Of a stretch of DNA of 64,000 bases, positions 10,530 through 20,517 are shown piece after piece (within the stretch, counting starts at the first letter, position 1; each line of letters opens with the position of its first letter). The stretch covers positions 682,001-746,000 of the forward strand of contig NZ_CP083388.1 in NCBI RefSeq assembly GCF_020042285.1, read 5' to 3'. The notes below the pieces were generated by a model. That model searched no databases. It was given only the letters and a program-made list of their open reading frames with translations, and was not told the DNA's origin. The position numbers and the translations under genes were made by a program. The DNA is from Ferruginibacter albus. Its GTDB lineage: Bacteria > Bacteroidota > Bacteroidia > Chitinophagales > Chitinophagaceae.

Positions 10530-10641
10530 TGATCCTTCGTTTCTCAGAATAAACTCCACAATGCTGAATAAAGAACTAAAGTTTTTTACATAATAAAAAT
10601 ATACTTTCTTAAGATGAGTTACCAGAATTATTTGCATAAAA

Positions 10642-10663
10642 AAACTCCGCATCGGCGGAGTTT
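10642..10663 (-). terminator. Rho-independent terminator after sucD
   Basis: Perfect 9-bp stem AAACTCCGC/GCGGAGTTT with a 4-base loop, followed on the minus strand by a run of T. It lies 23 bases after the sucD stop. Confidence 0.85.
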
Positions 10664-10685
10664 ATGATTTCATTAATAAATTCAA

Positions 10686-11561
10686 TTACTTTTTTAATAC
10701 TTCGGCAATGGTTTTGCCAATATCTGCAGGGCTTGCCACTACATAAATACCGCATTCAGCCATAATTTTCATTTTAGCAGCGGCTGTATCATCAGCACCG
10801 CCAACAATAGCTCCGGCGTGTCCCATACGGCGACCCGGAGGCGCTGTTTGCCCGGCAATAAAGCCTACAACAGGTTTTTTATTGCCAGATGCTTTAATGA
10901 AACGGGCAGCTTCTGCTTCCATGCCACCACCAATTTCACCGATCATTACGATCGCATCAGTTTCGCTATCGTTCAATAATAATTCAACCGCTTCTTTTGT
11001 AGGAGTTCCGATGATCGGATCGCCACCGATACCAATCGCAGTAGAAATTCCCAAACCGGCTTTTGCTACCTGGTCTGCAGCTTCGTAAGTAAGTGTACCT
11101 GATTTTGAAACGATACCAACTCTTCCTTTTTTGAAGATAAAGCCCGGCATGATACCTACTTTACATTCTTCGGCAGTAATTACGCCCGGACAGTTTGGCC
11201 CGATCAGGCGGGTATTAGTACCTAATAAATAATTTTTTACTTTAACCATGTCCTGCACAGGAATACCTTCTGTAATGCAAATTACCAATGCAATACCGGC
11301 ATCAGTAGCTTCCATGATAGCATCTGCAGCAAATGCCGGCGGCACAAATATTATACTAACGTTAGCACCTGTAGTTTTTACAGCATCTGCCACCGTGTTG
11401 AACACAGGTTTGTCTAAATGAGTGCTTCCGCCTTTACCCGGCGTAACACCACCTACCACTTTTGACCCGTATTCGATCATTTGCGTAGCATGAAAAGTAC
11501 CTTCTGTACCGGTAAAACCCTGTACAATAATTTTAGAATCTTTATTTACTAAAACTGACAT
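10686..11561 (-). CDS. sucD: Succinate-CoA ligase, alpha subunit (ADP-forming)
   Basis: TCA-cycle enzyme subunit that binds CoA and carries the phosphohistidine for substrate-level phosphorylation from succinyl-CoA. The CoA-binding Rossmann segment [11 protein letters not shown] is near the N-terminus; the active-site His is H248 in GHAGAIVGG. Length (291 aa) is typical. The partner sucC is not in this window. A TAATTTTG box sits about 49 bases upstream (11610-11617) and a strong terminator follows, so the gene appears monocistronic. Confidence 0.96.
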   Translation of the reverse strand: MSVLVNKDSKIIVQGFTGTEGTFHATQMIEYGSKVVGGVTPGKGGSTHLDKPVFNTVADAVKTTGANVSIIFVPPAFAADAIMEATDAGIALVICITEGIPVQDMVKVKNYLLGTNTRLIGPNCPGVITAEECKVGIMPGFIFKKGRVGIVSKSGTLTYEAADQVAKAGLGISTAIGIGGDPIIGTPTKEAVELLLNDSETDAIVMIGEIGGGMEAEAARFIKASGNKKPVVGFIAGQTAPPGRRMGHAGAIVGGADDTAAAKMKIMAECGIYVVASPADIGKTIAEVLKK

Positions 11562-11609
11562 GAGTATTGTATAATTAATAATGAATAATTAGCAATTAAT
11601 AATGACGGG

Positions 11610-11617
11610 CAAAATTA
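11610..11617 (-). promoter_or_regulatory. Possible -7 box of sucD promoter
   Basis: On the minus strand the sequence reads TAATTTTG, matching the Bacteroidota -7 consensus TAnnTTTG, about 49 bases before the sucD ATG. The matching -33 element is weak. Confidence 0.45.
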
Positions 11618-11744
11618 GGGGGAAAACCTTATAAAGGAACATCTTAAGCTTACTAATAACGGAAACGTTGCCAATTATGAAAAGGAACGTTCATTGAGCC
11701 GCTTTTTATAAATCCGCCATCAAAATAGCATAAAAATCTGCGTT

Positions 11745-12698
11745 CTATTTACTCAAGAACTCACGGATCAATTTAAATTCTTTTTCGGGTTCTTCTACCT
11801 GTGGATTATGACCGCTGTGTTCAAACAATACAAATTTTGCCTGCGGACAATACTCTTTGTATTTTACCATCATGGTGGGCACAGCAACCCTGTCGTAACG
11901 ACCGCCAATAATAAGTATCGGCATTTTAAGGTCTTTTAATTGCTGACGATAATCAAAGGTGCCGATATCGCTGCCTACAATAAAATCACCATCTTTGCCT
12001 ACCATTTGGTAATACAACTTTGAATTAAAACCATTAGGGTATGGTTTTCTTCCATGTGCAATAAAATTTTGTGGATTATATGCATATAAAAATCCATACG
12101 GCACTTTGCCATAAATTTCCTGGTGAATTGGATCGCTTGATATAGCACCTAGTTCCCGTACTTTCATTAATGTATCCCACACTTCAGGATAATTTTCTTT
12201 TATTTCACGATTGCTGTTATCATCGTTTTCCTGCCACATGATAAAGCTGTGAAAGGTGTTTGCCAGTATCAAATGCTTAACATGCTGCGGATATTTAATA
12301 GCATAGCCTTGTGCCACTACGCCGCCGTAGGAATGCCCCAAAACATTGATGGTTTCATAGCCCATTGCTTTACGTAAACCTTCCAGGTCTTCAATATCAC
12401 GGTCAAGCGTATACTCTGTTACATTTTTTGCTGTATCGGATTTGCCTCTTCCAAAACCATCATAATACACCAATGTATATTGAGAGGATAATGTATCAAA
12501 GTCTCTTAATCCGTAATGCGTACCACCAGGTCCGCCGGCAATGAAAAAGAGCGGATCGCCTTTACCGAAAGATACCGTCCAAAGCTTAGCGCCATTCACC
12601 GTATAATATTTTCCATCAGTCTGACTTTCGGGATAGTGTTGCGCAATAACTGGCAACGTGAAAATGAGAATAAGTAATGTGCTGAAGATTTTTTTCAT
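11745..12698 (-). CDS. Secreted alpha/beta hydrolase, proline iminopeptidase-like
   Basis: Alpha/beta-hydrolase with a signal peptide (first 20 residues, ending PVIAQ). AGGPGG (54-59) is the oxyanion-hole motif of the proline iminopeptidase family. The nucleophile elbow GHSYGG places Ser at 123; Asp269 (GGRYDR) and His297 (HSGHNP) complete a plausible triad. The family cleaves N-terminal proline from peptides or hydrolyses related amides; the substrate here is not determined. The signal peptide suggests periplasmic or outer-membrane location, unlike the usual cytoplasmic enzyme. No operon partner is evident. Confidence 0.85.
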   Translation of the reverse strand: MKKIFSTLLILIFTLPVIAQHYPESQTDGKYYTVNGAKLWTVSFGKGDPLFFIAGGPGGTHYGLRDFDTLSSQYTLVYYDGFGRGKSDTAKNVTEYTLDRDIEDLEGLRKAMGYETINVLGHSYGGVVAQGYAIKYPQHVKHLILANTFHSFIMWQENDDNSNREIKENYPEVWDTLMKVRELGAISSDPIHQEIYGKVPYGFLYAYNPQNFIAHGRKPYPNGFNSKLYYQMVGKDGDFIVGSDIGTFDYRQQLKDLKMPILIIGGRYDRVAVPTMMVKYKEYCPQAKFVLFEHSGHNPQVEEPEKEFKLIREFLSK

Positions 12699-12770
12699 AA
12701 ACTCGTTTTAGGTTTCTCAAATTTAATCAATCGGTTTAGGAACGAAATAAAATTCTATTAACTTGCGGGC

Positions 12771-13880
12771 ATGCGTTATTACATCATAGCAGGCGAGGCA
12801 AGCGGAGATTTGCACGGAAGTAATTTGATAAAAGAATTGCAACAGTTAGATCCGTCTGCTACCATTCGTTGCTGGGGCGGCGATAAAATGCAGGCTACAG
12901 GAGCTAAGCTGGTAAAGCATTACCGGGATCTTGCTTTTATGGGTTTTTTAGAGGTGGTAAAAAACCTGAAAACCATTTTGCGCAATCTTGCATTTTGCAA
13001 AGAAGATATTTTGCAGTTTAAGCCTGATGCATTGGTTTTGATTGATTATCCCGGCTTTAATTTACGTATAGCAAAATGGGCAAAACAAAACAATTTAAAG
13101 GTTATCTATTATATCTCTCCTCAGGTTTGGGCATGGAAAGAAAGCAGGGTAAAATCAATTAAGCAATGTGTAGATAAGATGCTGGTCATCCTTCCATTTG
13201 AAAAAGACTTTTATAAAAAATGGAATTATGATGTAGAATACCTCGGTCATCCATTGGTGAAAGTGATCGATGATTTTAAATCGTCAATTACTGATCGTCA
13301 ATCGTCAAAAAAAACTATTGCAGTGCTGCCGGGCAGCAGGAAACAAGAGATATTATTAAAGTTGCCGTTGATGCTGGAAACTTCCAAACATTTCCCGGAA
13401 TATGAATTTGTTGTAGCCAAAGCACCGGGACTGGAAGATGAATTCTATAGTACATTGTTAGCACCTTATAAAAATGTTTCCTCAGTTTCAAACAAAACCT
13501 ACGAGCTATTAAACAATGCAACAGCTGCTTTGGTAACAAGCGGTACAGCTACATTGGAAACAGCCTTGTTCGGCGTACCGGAAGTAGTGTGTTATAAAGG
13601 CAGCAATATTTCTTATCAAATTGCCAAACGGTTGATCAAAATAAAATACATCTGTCTGGTAAATTTGATCATGGATAAATTGGTGGTAAAGGAATTGATT
13701 CAAGATGCGTTAACAGTGGAAAATCTTACTAAGGAACTAAATGATATCCTTAATAACGAACAGCGAAAACAGCAACTGAAAAAAGATTATGCTGATTTAA
13801 AAAGTTTATTGGCTCAGGGCGGGAATGCTTCTGCAAATGCAGCTAAAAGCATTTATACTTTTCTTACATCTTATGCGTAA
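12771..13880 (+). CDS. lpxB: Lipid-A-disaccharide synthase
   Basis: GT19 glycosyltransferase that joins UDP-diacylglucosamine and lipid X to form the lipid A disaccharide at the inner membrane. It begins MRYYIIAGEASGDLHGS, the family signature for the N-terminal domain, and keeps YISPQVWAWKESR and AVLPGSRKQEI. Length 369 aa is normal. The 3' end overlaps the convergent 56-codon gene by 17 bases. Its presence shows a lipid A-bearing Gram-negative organism. Confidence 0.95.
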   Translation: MRYYIIAGEASGDLHGSNLIKELQQLDPSATIRCWGGDKMQATGAKLVKHYRDLAFMGFLEVVKNLKTILRNLAFCKEDILQFKPDALVLIDYPGFNLRIAKWAKQNNLKVIYYISPQVWAWKESRVKSIKQCVDKMLVILPFEKDFYKKWNYDVEYLGHPLVKVIDDFKSSITDRQSSKKTIAVLPGSRKQEILLKLPLMLETSKHFPEYEFVVAKAPGLEDEFYSTLLAPYKNVSSVSNKTYELLNNATAALVTSGTATLETALFGVPEVVCYKGSNISYQIAKRLIKIKYICLVNLIMDKLVVKELIQDALTVENLTKELNDILNNEQRKQQLKKDYADLKSLLAQGGNASANAAKSIYTFLTSYA

Positions 13881-14034
13881 GCAGCTTCACAGCTATAATA
13901 ATTATTGCTACTATAAATAACAGGATGGATATGCGGTTAATGCCATGCATGTACTTCATCCATTGAGTGGGAGGATCGTTGGGATCTCTTTTGCGGAGAT
14001 ATAAATATTCTGCTATTTGTCTTAAAAACCCCAT
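13864..14034 (-). CDS. Small single-TM protein, DUF6728-like
   Basis: A 56-residue protein on the minus strand. It starts MGFLRQIAEYLYLRKRDPND, continues with a WMKYMHG stretch, and ends in one clear transmembrane helix (about residues 34-52, rich in I, L, V and A). The mix of a conserved-looking aromatic/basic N-terminus and a C-terminal helix fits the small DUF6728 membrane family of Bacteroidota, recalled from memory. It overlaps the lpxB 3' end by 17 bases tail to tail. Function is unknown. Confidence 0.7.
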   Translation of the reverse strand: MGFLRQIAEYLYLRKRDPNDPPTQWMKYMHGINRISILLFIVAIIIIAVKLLTHKM

Positions 14035-14108
14035 GTATTGCAAGTTACAATTAAACTTTCTTATAATTTTTATTGTTATATCTACGATTTAGTTAAAGCT
14101 GAAATGCG

Positions 14109-14141
14109 GTATGCCGTTGCAGTGAGTGACACAACGATGTT
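14109..14141. repeat. Dispersed intergenic repeat, copy B
   Basis: This copy joins two motifs: the 16-mer also at 10514-10529, and GAGTGACACAACGATGTT, which recurs at 35378-35395. It lies between the small membrane gene and the ribBA promoter. Confidence 0.55.
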
Positions 14142-14198
14142 CGTAACTGAGATGCAGTCGGGACAGAAATAAATATTACATATCGCTTACAATTAGGC

Positions 14199-14229
14199 TT
14201 GAGTAAGGCTTTAAAACGTTGTACCTTTG
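14199..14229 (+). promoter_or_regulatory. Bacteroidota-type promoter of ribBA
   Basis: TTG (14199-14201), 20 bases, then TACCTTTG (14222-14229), a full match to the Bacteroidota consensus. The ATG follows 17 bases later, so the leader is too short for an FMN riboswitch. Confidence 0.7.
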
Positions 14230-14246
14230 CACCTTAAATTTTGATT

Positions 14247-15458
14247 ATGTTAGATAGTATTGAAAGCGCCATTGAGGATATTAAGAACGGGAAAATGATC
14301 ATTGTGGTAGATGATGAGGATCGTGAGAATGAAGGCGATTTTATTATTGCAGCTAATAGTGTAACTCCTGAAGTGATAAATTTTATGAGCTTGCACGGGC
14401 GTGGATTGATCTGTACTCCTTTATTAGATGAGCGCTGCGATGAACTGGATCTGCAACTGATGGTAAGCAGTAATACATCTTTGCATGAGACTGCTTTTAC
14501 CGTAAGCGTTGACCTGTTAGGACATGGATGTACTACGGGTATTTCAGCGCATGACAGAGCTAAAACTGTTCAGGCATTAATTAATCCTGAGACAAAACCT
14601 TCAGACCTGGGAAGACCAGGACATATTTTTCCGTTACGTGCAAAAAAAGGCGGTGTTTTAAGAAGAGCCGGTCATACAGAAGCAACTACCGACCTGGCAA
14701 GATTGGCAGGGTTTCCTGCTCCTTATGGTGGTGTATTGGTTGAGATCATGAATGAAGATGGCAGCATGGCCCGCTTGCCTGAGTTGAAAGAAATTGCAAA
14801 AAAATTCGATCTTAAATTGATATCAATTAAAGATTTGATCGAATACAGGTTGACGAATGAAACCTTAATTCATGAAGAAGAAAGAGTACATATGCCAACC
14901 AAATATGGCGAATTTGAATTGATCGCTTTTAAACAATTAAACACCGGTGATATTCATTTAGCGCTGAAAAAAGGTGAATGGAAAAAGGATGAACCGGTAT
15001 TGGTGCGTGTACACAGCAGCTGTATGACGGGTGATATTTTAGGTTCCCTGCGTTGCGATTGTGGTGAGCAATTGCATCATGCAATGAGTATGATAGAAGC
15101 GGAAGGGAAGGGATTGGTTTTATACATGAACCAGGAAGGGCGTGGTATTGGTTTACTCAATAAATTAAAAGCATACAAATTACAGGAACAAGGCAGAGAT
15201 ACCGTAGAAGCAAACTTAGAATTGGGTTTTGGAATGGATGAACGTGACTACGGCGTAGGTGCTCAAATACTGCGCTCTTTAGGTATTAGTAAGATGAAAT
15301 TGATGAGTAATAATCCCCGCAAGCGTGCAGGTTTGTTAGGTTATGGATTGGAGGTTGTGGATACAGTGCCTATTGAAATGAAACCAAATGCACACAATAA
15401 AAAATACCTAACTACAAAAAGAGATAAATTAGGACATAATATCTTAAACAAAGAATAA
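14247..15458 (+). CDS. ribBA: Bifunctional DHBP synthase / GTP cyclohydrolase II
   Basis: Two-domain riboflavin enzyme. The N-terminal DHBP synthase domain has the acidic loop [11 protein letters not shown] and [12 protein letters not shown]. The C-terminal GTP cyclohydrolase II domain has the zinc site [17 protein letters not shown], plus [10 protein letters not shown] and the terminal SNNPRKR motif. The frame opens at a TTG at 14241, but the ATG at 14247 is preferred because the promoter box ends at 14229. No other rib genes are adjacent. It ends 10 bases before the convergent TamB-like gene. Confidence 0.96.
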   Translation: MLDSIESAIEDIKNGKMIIVVDDEDRENEGDFIIAANSVTPEVINFMSLHGRGLICTPLLDERCDELDLQLMVSSNTSLHETAFTVSVDLLGHGCTTGISAHDRAKTVQALINPETKPSDLGRPGHIFPLRAKKGGVLRRAGHTEATTDLARLAGFPAPYGGVLVEIMNEDGSMARLPELKEIAKKFDLKLISIKDLIEYRLTNETLIHEEERVHMPTKYGEFELIAFKQLNTGDIHLALKKGEWKKDEPVLVRVHSSCMTGDILGSLRCDCGEQLHHAMSMIEAEGKGLVLYMNQEGRGIGLLNKLKAYKLQEQGRDTVEANLELGFGMDERDYGVGAQILRSLGISKMKLMSNNPRKRAGLLGYGLEVVDTVPIEMKPNAHNKKYLTTKRDKLGHNILNKE

Positions 15459-15468
15459 AGGATTATTT

Positions 15469-18400
15469 TTAATTCGATCCGCTTGTTTGTATTGTTTTAG
15501 TGCTATCAACTGTCATGGTCTTTTTTTCTTCCGCAGCTTTTTTATCAAAATCTTTTTGATAGCTTAATTTTAAACCGCTTCGGTTGCGTTGCCCGTTTAT
15601 ATCCACGCTGGTATTATTAAAGCCAACCAAACGGATCCTTCCATCCTGGGAAATCAAATATTCAGCAGTAACATCGGGAGTAACAAAAACATTGTTGTTA
15701 TTGGTAGTAAGCAGGTAGGGATCATTATAATCAAGATTGATACCAATAGAAACAAGCCATCTGCCATTATCAGAACGAAGTACTACGCCGCTGGCAATAG
15801 CTCCTTGAATTTTTGCAGCATTGTTCTCGGCAGTAGTGCCATAAGTAGAATTAGAATTGAAGTAGAAAGTTGCATTTTTTACACCATAACGTTGTAAAAC
15901 TGCATTAAAGCGTGCTGCCAGGTAATTGGATATTACACTACTAAGCGTGCCGGACAACACATTATACCCGCTGCTGGCGCTTATAAAGCTTTGTGTACTG
16001 TTGATGAACGTATTGAACATAAGTAAAGATGCTACCTGTTTGTTCATCTCATTGACGTCGTTTTTAAAATCCTGTAAACGCTTGGTAACAAGTACATCAC
16101 TTCTTAAACTGCTTGGACTACTTGGAGGTAGTTCCAACTCAAAAGTTATATAAGGTTGATTTAATGTTTTAGTTAAGTGAGCAATAATATTCAGATCGCT
16201 TTTTAAACGGGATACACCTCCACTGGTAGAACTAATAGAAGGAATACTGCTGAAATCAACATTCTTTGCAAGGTACTCTGCAGTGATATCAATAGAAGCA
16301 GTATAAGGATCTTTTGTCCAGGTGATGGAACTTCCGCTGCTCAGGGTAAACGGTTTCTTTAAGAACTTTTGAAAGTTAAAAGTATATTCTCCGTCTGTAA
16401 TATCATAACGTCCACGAATAGTAAGGGGTTCGTTAGTACCAACACGAATATTCAATTGATTGCAATAACCTTCACCTTTGATAATATCGCCGGTTGTTTC
16501 ATCTAAGACCACATCAATTTTACAGGCAGGGTTTGCAGATAAGTTCATATCAACCGTTATGTTAGATGATTTACTGCCTTTATAAGTGCCCATCTGTTTA
16601 CCAAATTGTATAAAGTCGATATAGTCGATGCTTTTGCTTTCAGAATTATTGTCGCTTAATAATGTTATATGGCTACTGTCTGTACTGGATGTTTCACCAT
16701 TAATGCTCATCTGCATATTGGTGATAGGTCCGTTGAGCGTAAGGTCTGCTCTGCCAAATACTTTCCCAAAAAAAAGATTGTTATCTTTTTTAGTAGTATT
16801 TAACACCAGCATTTTATCCGTTTCAAAGTGCAGGTTATCAAATTCAAAATCCTTGAAAAAATTATGATACATTTTACCACTTACCAATCCCTGGTTGCCT
16901 AAGCTGTCTCTTACCTTTATATTCCCGATATCTATTTCATCAGGATTGAAAATAACAGTTGCATTATTAAAATCATATCGGCATTGGGTATAATTTACCC
17001 GTATCGAAGCATCGTTTAGGGTAGCCGTTCCTGTTATATACGGATGTTTTCCATTGCCTGTAATGCGCAGGTCGCTGGTGTTCGCATATCCTTTAATGTC
17101 ATTGAAAACGCTGCCCAGGTATGTATTTAATATATTTAAATCGAATTTGTCTGCAATGAAAGAAATGTCTGTTTGTTTATCGGTAGAATCGTTTAGGTTG
17201 ATGGTGCCTTTAATATTTAATTTGGCAGCAGGATTATTACCGTCTGCTGCAAAGCGGATAGTACCTGTTTCACTATTGTAATTGGCGCTTGCAAATAATG
17301 TTCCGATGGAATCATTATCAACCCTGAACTGATCAGCTTTTACATTGTAATTAATAACAGGCTTTTTAAAAAGATCAGCAATAACAACGCTGCCCGTCAT
17401 AGTTCCTTCGAGCTTGGGATCGGTAACAACAAAGGGCGCTACGTCATTAATGTTCAATTGAGATAGATTGACAACAACATCATTCGTACGATTTGTACTA
17501 GATGATTGTGTAGAGAATTTTATTTCCTGCGTTCCCTGGCTAAGCCGGATATTGTCGGCAACTATTTGAGAGTTTCCTAATGTCAGTTCTCCATCTTTGT
17601 CCAGGTCCCATTCTTTATCGTTCACAATAAAAGAGGATGGTTGAAAATGAATTTTCACTTCATTATTCAATGTTTGTACGGTTGCATTTAAAGAGGCATC
17701 ACTAAGAGTTTTGCTTGCTTTTGTTTTAATATTGATGTCAGAATAATCATTGTGCGAATTCAACACAATACTGGTAGAAGGCAGGTGCATGCTATCGTTC
17801 AGCGTGATATCGCTTACATTCACTTTAGTAAGCAGGTTATTTTGATTGCCGGAGCTTTCCAGGTGGATGTCTGTAAAACGTTTACCATCATAAGTAAATT
17901 CAGGCAGGTCTGCCAATACACTTAAATTGTTTTTAGACAAAGCCAGGTTACCCGAAATAGTTGCATTATTAAAGCCACCCAGTTTTTTATCCATTAATTG
18001 AAAATAGCTATCAACATTTTGTGTTTTTATTTGAAAACGGAAATCCTGGTCTTCAATAGCATGATCGGGGGTTTCTATATAAGAAGGGTAATAATGATTG
18101 AGAAAGACCTTAAAAGCTTCCGGTAATTCCACTATTTTAAACTTTCCACTTACTGAAGCTGCGATTTCATTTGATTGCAACGTTAAGATTTTTTCATTAT
18201 CGAGTAGTTCAGACCTTAATATTAATGAGTCAAACAATACAGGAATGCCATTGTGCAGGAATTTGGCATTATTGATACTGGCAGCGCCTATGAAATTGTC
18301 AATATTGCTACCGGAGAAATTAAGCTTAAAATTACCGCCTAATGTAAAATCATCCTTGGTAAGATTTAGTTGTTTGAAATTTGCATTGGTAAGATTTGCT

Positions 18401-20265
18401 GAAAAATCAAATTGAGGTTCTTTACCTGTTAGATCAATACGCCCTTGTAAGGTATCCAATTTTAAGTTGGGATCGTTAATGCTGAGATCGCCATTGAACA
18501 ACCGCTTCTTAAAATCGCCTTTTACATTAATGTTCTTGTATGCGTAACCGTTATACTCCAACTTTGAGATCGTTCCATCGAAGTTAGTATTTACATTTTC
18601 AGCTGCAAAACCGCTACCATTGATCTTACCATTGAAAGCGATATTTCCAATATCCTTAATGCCAATAAACTGTCCGAGTTGAAAATCAGGAGTAGAGGCA
18701 ACACCGCTATATGCAGGCGCTCCATTGTCGGGAAATTTCAGGTTTACATCTCCTGAAATAACACCCAGGTTTGTGTTCAATGAGCCAAATGCCACAAAGT
18801 CTTTTAAAAATCCTGTAAAGTTGCCTTTAAATTGAATGTTGGTTAACTTATTCAATCTTGGCAGATCGATCTTTTTTAAAGAAGGAACAATTACCGAAAC
18901 ATCAGCAAAACTTGTTTGCAGGTTATTGGATTTGAAATCAATAAAGGTGTTATTGATATTCGTTAAACCATTCATAGTGATGTCTCCATCCAACGATGAA
19001 TTGCCACTTTTTATTTTCATTTTGCGGGCAGAAAAATTACTTATCATCCCATCAAACGTGCCTGATAAATTAAATTGACGTTTCCATGTTTTTAAGGCAG
19101 ATGTAAAAAAAGCGATATCATCACTATACACTACACTGTTATCAAAGTTGGCGTTTAGCTTGGTAGCCGTCGAAAAATCATCCATTCCCTCTGTAAAATC
19201 ATTATAGTGCATAGCATAATAATTTTTCAGATGACTTCGGTTTGTTACCAGGTCCAGGTTTTTAAACTCCATCAGGGTAGGAGCAAATGTAAAATCGGCA
19301 TCTATCTTTCTTAAAATAAAACCACAACGCTCCTTAGCTGACAAGTGCACATTACTTGTGAGTGTATCTTTTTGTAGCAGTACATTTTTTAAACTGCCCG
19401 TGATAGAAGAGAACAAAATATTCTCTCCGTCAAAAACGGTTGCGTCACCGGGAACATCTTTCTGGCGGAGAGAGGCGAAGCTGCCATTATTCAATTGCAA
19501 ATTCTTTACAGAAATAAACCAGGAGTCTTCAGCTGTTTTATTCGTTAAGGAATCGACCTCCGGTGCTTGTGAAGTAGCATTAACAGAAGCTTTTCTTTTT
19601 CCTTCGTAAAAATATTCGGAATAAGATGGTGCATCCAGATCCAATGATTGAATGACCAATTTTTTCTTTTTAAAATCAATAGAATCAGCAACAAGATTCA
19701 TCTCATTTATGCCAATACGCATATCCTTGCCAACCCATCCATCCAGGTTATTAAAATGAACATTTTTAAGATATACTTTTTTAATATCCAGTTGAAGTCC
19801 GGCTTTAGTAGAAGTATCTTTTTTATCGCTTGAAAAATAATCTGCTAAAAATTGGTAGTTCCAAACAGAATCGGTTCGTTTCATGTTCACCGTTACGTCT
19901 GTTAATCCTGCATATTGAATCACTGCCTTATCTTTCAAAAAAAACCAATCGGTAATATTTACTTTAGCGCTGCCGGCATACACTAAAGTATCCTGTTGGC
20001 GGTCTCTGATCAAAAGCCCCTGCATATCCATTTTAGCAAAAAAGCTAAAAGCAATATGTTTGATCTCAACTTTGGTATGAAGATTTTCGGAAAGTACACC
20101 GGTAACCCGATGGATCACCCAGGTTTGCACAGCAGGAACCTGTAAAATAAAATATAAAAAAACCAGCAGCAACAACACCGCCAGCACAAACCGCTTTAAT
20201 ATTTTCCAGAATTTCCGCAGATACTTAAAATTATTTGTAAAAATAGCTAATACAAGCAAATACAT
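15469..20265 (-). CDS. TamB-like translocation/assembly protein (DUF490)
   Basis: A 1598-residue inner-membrane-anchored protein with one N-terminal transmembrane helix (about 24-46), then a very long run of beta-strand repeats, and a C-terminal DUF490/TamB region containing typical stretches such as LTLNGPITN and the final barrel-like segment. TamB/AsmA-like proteins bridge the periplasm and are linked to outer-membrane protein insertion or lipid transport. The start is uncertain: the first 20 residues look atypical and a non-ATG start just before the helix is possible. No TamA/BamA partner is adjacent. Confidence 0.85.
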   Translation of the reverse strand: MYLLVLAIFTNNFKYLRKFWKILKRFVLAVLLLLVFLYFILQVPAVQTWVIHRVTGVLSENLHTKVEIKHIAFSFFAKMDMQGLLIRDRQQDTLVYAGSAKVNITDWFFLKDKAVIQYAGLTDVTVNMKRTDSVWNYQFLADYFSSDKKDTSTKAGLQLDIKKVYLKNVHFNNLDGWVGKDMRIGINEMNLVADSIDFKKKKLVIQSLDLDAPSYSEYFYEGKRKASVNATSQAPEVDSLTNKTAEDSWFISVKNLQLNNGSFASLRQKDVPGDATVFDGENILFSSITGSLKNVLLQKDTLTSNVHLSAKERCGFILRKIDADFTFAPTLMEFKNLDLVTNRSHLKNYYAMHYNDFTEGMDDFSTATKLNANFDNSVVYSDDIAFFTSALKTWKRQFNLSGTFDGMISNFSARKMKIKSGNSSLDGDITMNGLTNINNTFIDFKSNNLQTSFADVSVIVPSLKKIDLPRLNKLTNIQFKGNFTGFLKDFVAFGSLNTNLGVISGDVNLKFPDNGAPAYSGVASTPDFQLGQFIGIKDIGNIAFNGKINGSGFAAENVNTNFDGTISKLEYNGYAYKNINVKGDFKKRLFNGDLSINDPNLKLDTLQGRIDLTGKEPQFDFSANLTNANFKQLNLTKDDFTLGGNFKLNFSGSNIDNFIGAASINNAKFLHNGIPVLFDSLILRSELLDNEKILTLQSNEIAASVSGKFKIVELPEAFKVFLNHYYPSYIETPDHAIEDQDFRFQIKTQNVDSYFQLMDKKLGGFNNATISGNLALSKNNLSVLADLPEFTYDGKRFTDIHLESSGNQNNLLTKVNVSDITLNDSMHLPSTSIVLNSHNDYSDINIKTKASKTLSDASLNATVQTLNNEVKIHFQPSSFIVNDKEWDLDKDGELTLGNSQIVADNIRLSQGTQEIKFSTQSSSTNRTNDVVVNLSQLNINDVAPFVVTDPKLEGTMTGSVVIADLFKKPVINYNVKADQFRVDNDSIGTLFASANYNSETGTIRFAADGNNPAAKLNIKGTINLNDSTDKQTDISFIADKFDLNILNTYLGSVFNDIKGYANTSDLRITGNGKHPYITGTATLNDASIRVNYTQCRYDFNNATVIFNPDEIDIGNIKVRDSLGNQGLVSGKMYHNFFKDFEFDNLHFETDKMLVLNTTKKDNNLFFGKVFGRADLTLNGPITNMQMSINGETSSTDSSHITLLSDNNSESKSIDYIDFIQFGKQMGTYKGSKSSNITVDMNLSANPACKIDVVLDETTGDIIKGEGYCNQLNIRVGTNEPLTIRGRYDITDGEYTFNFQKFLKKPFTLSSGSSITWTKDPYTASIDITAEYLAKNVDFSSIPSISSTSGGVSRLKSDLNIIAHLTKTLNQPYITFELELPPSSPSSLRSDVLVTKRLQDFKNDVNEMNKQVASLLMFNTFINSTQSFISASSGYNVLSGTLSSVISNYLAARFNAVLQRYGVKNATFYFNSNSTYGTTAENNAAKIQGAIASGVVLRSDNGRWLVSIGINLDYNDPYLLTTNNNNVFVTPDVTAEYLISQDGRIRLVGFNNTSVDINGQRNRSGLKLSYQKDFDKKAAEEKKTMTVDSTKTIQTSGSN

Positions 20266-20517
20266 TACCGACTTTATGCGACGTTTTTTATTAAGGTTTG
20301 TTTAAAACTAAGGGTTCATGCATGTTAATTGATCTTAAAACAACAGTTTTTTACTTTTTAGTGAACATCAGCATTAAATATTGGTTATTCGATCTTCAAT
20401 TTGTTTTTTTGTTGATCTTTCAGCAAAAGGTTTGTGATAGCTTTTTGTAATTTAGATAAGCAATTTGTACGACATATCATTAAATTAGTATAACAAGGTC
20501 AGATAAATTAGATTATA

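Noticed and set aside
14040-14246. Possible FMN riboswitch before ribBA
   Set aside because: The promoter lies 17 bases before the ATG and no RFN-element motifs are visible in the leader.
15469-20265. Several plus-strand open frames of 60-105 codons opposite the TamB-like gene
   Set aside because: They are antisense shadows of a long coding frame and have no protein-like domains.
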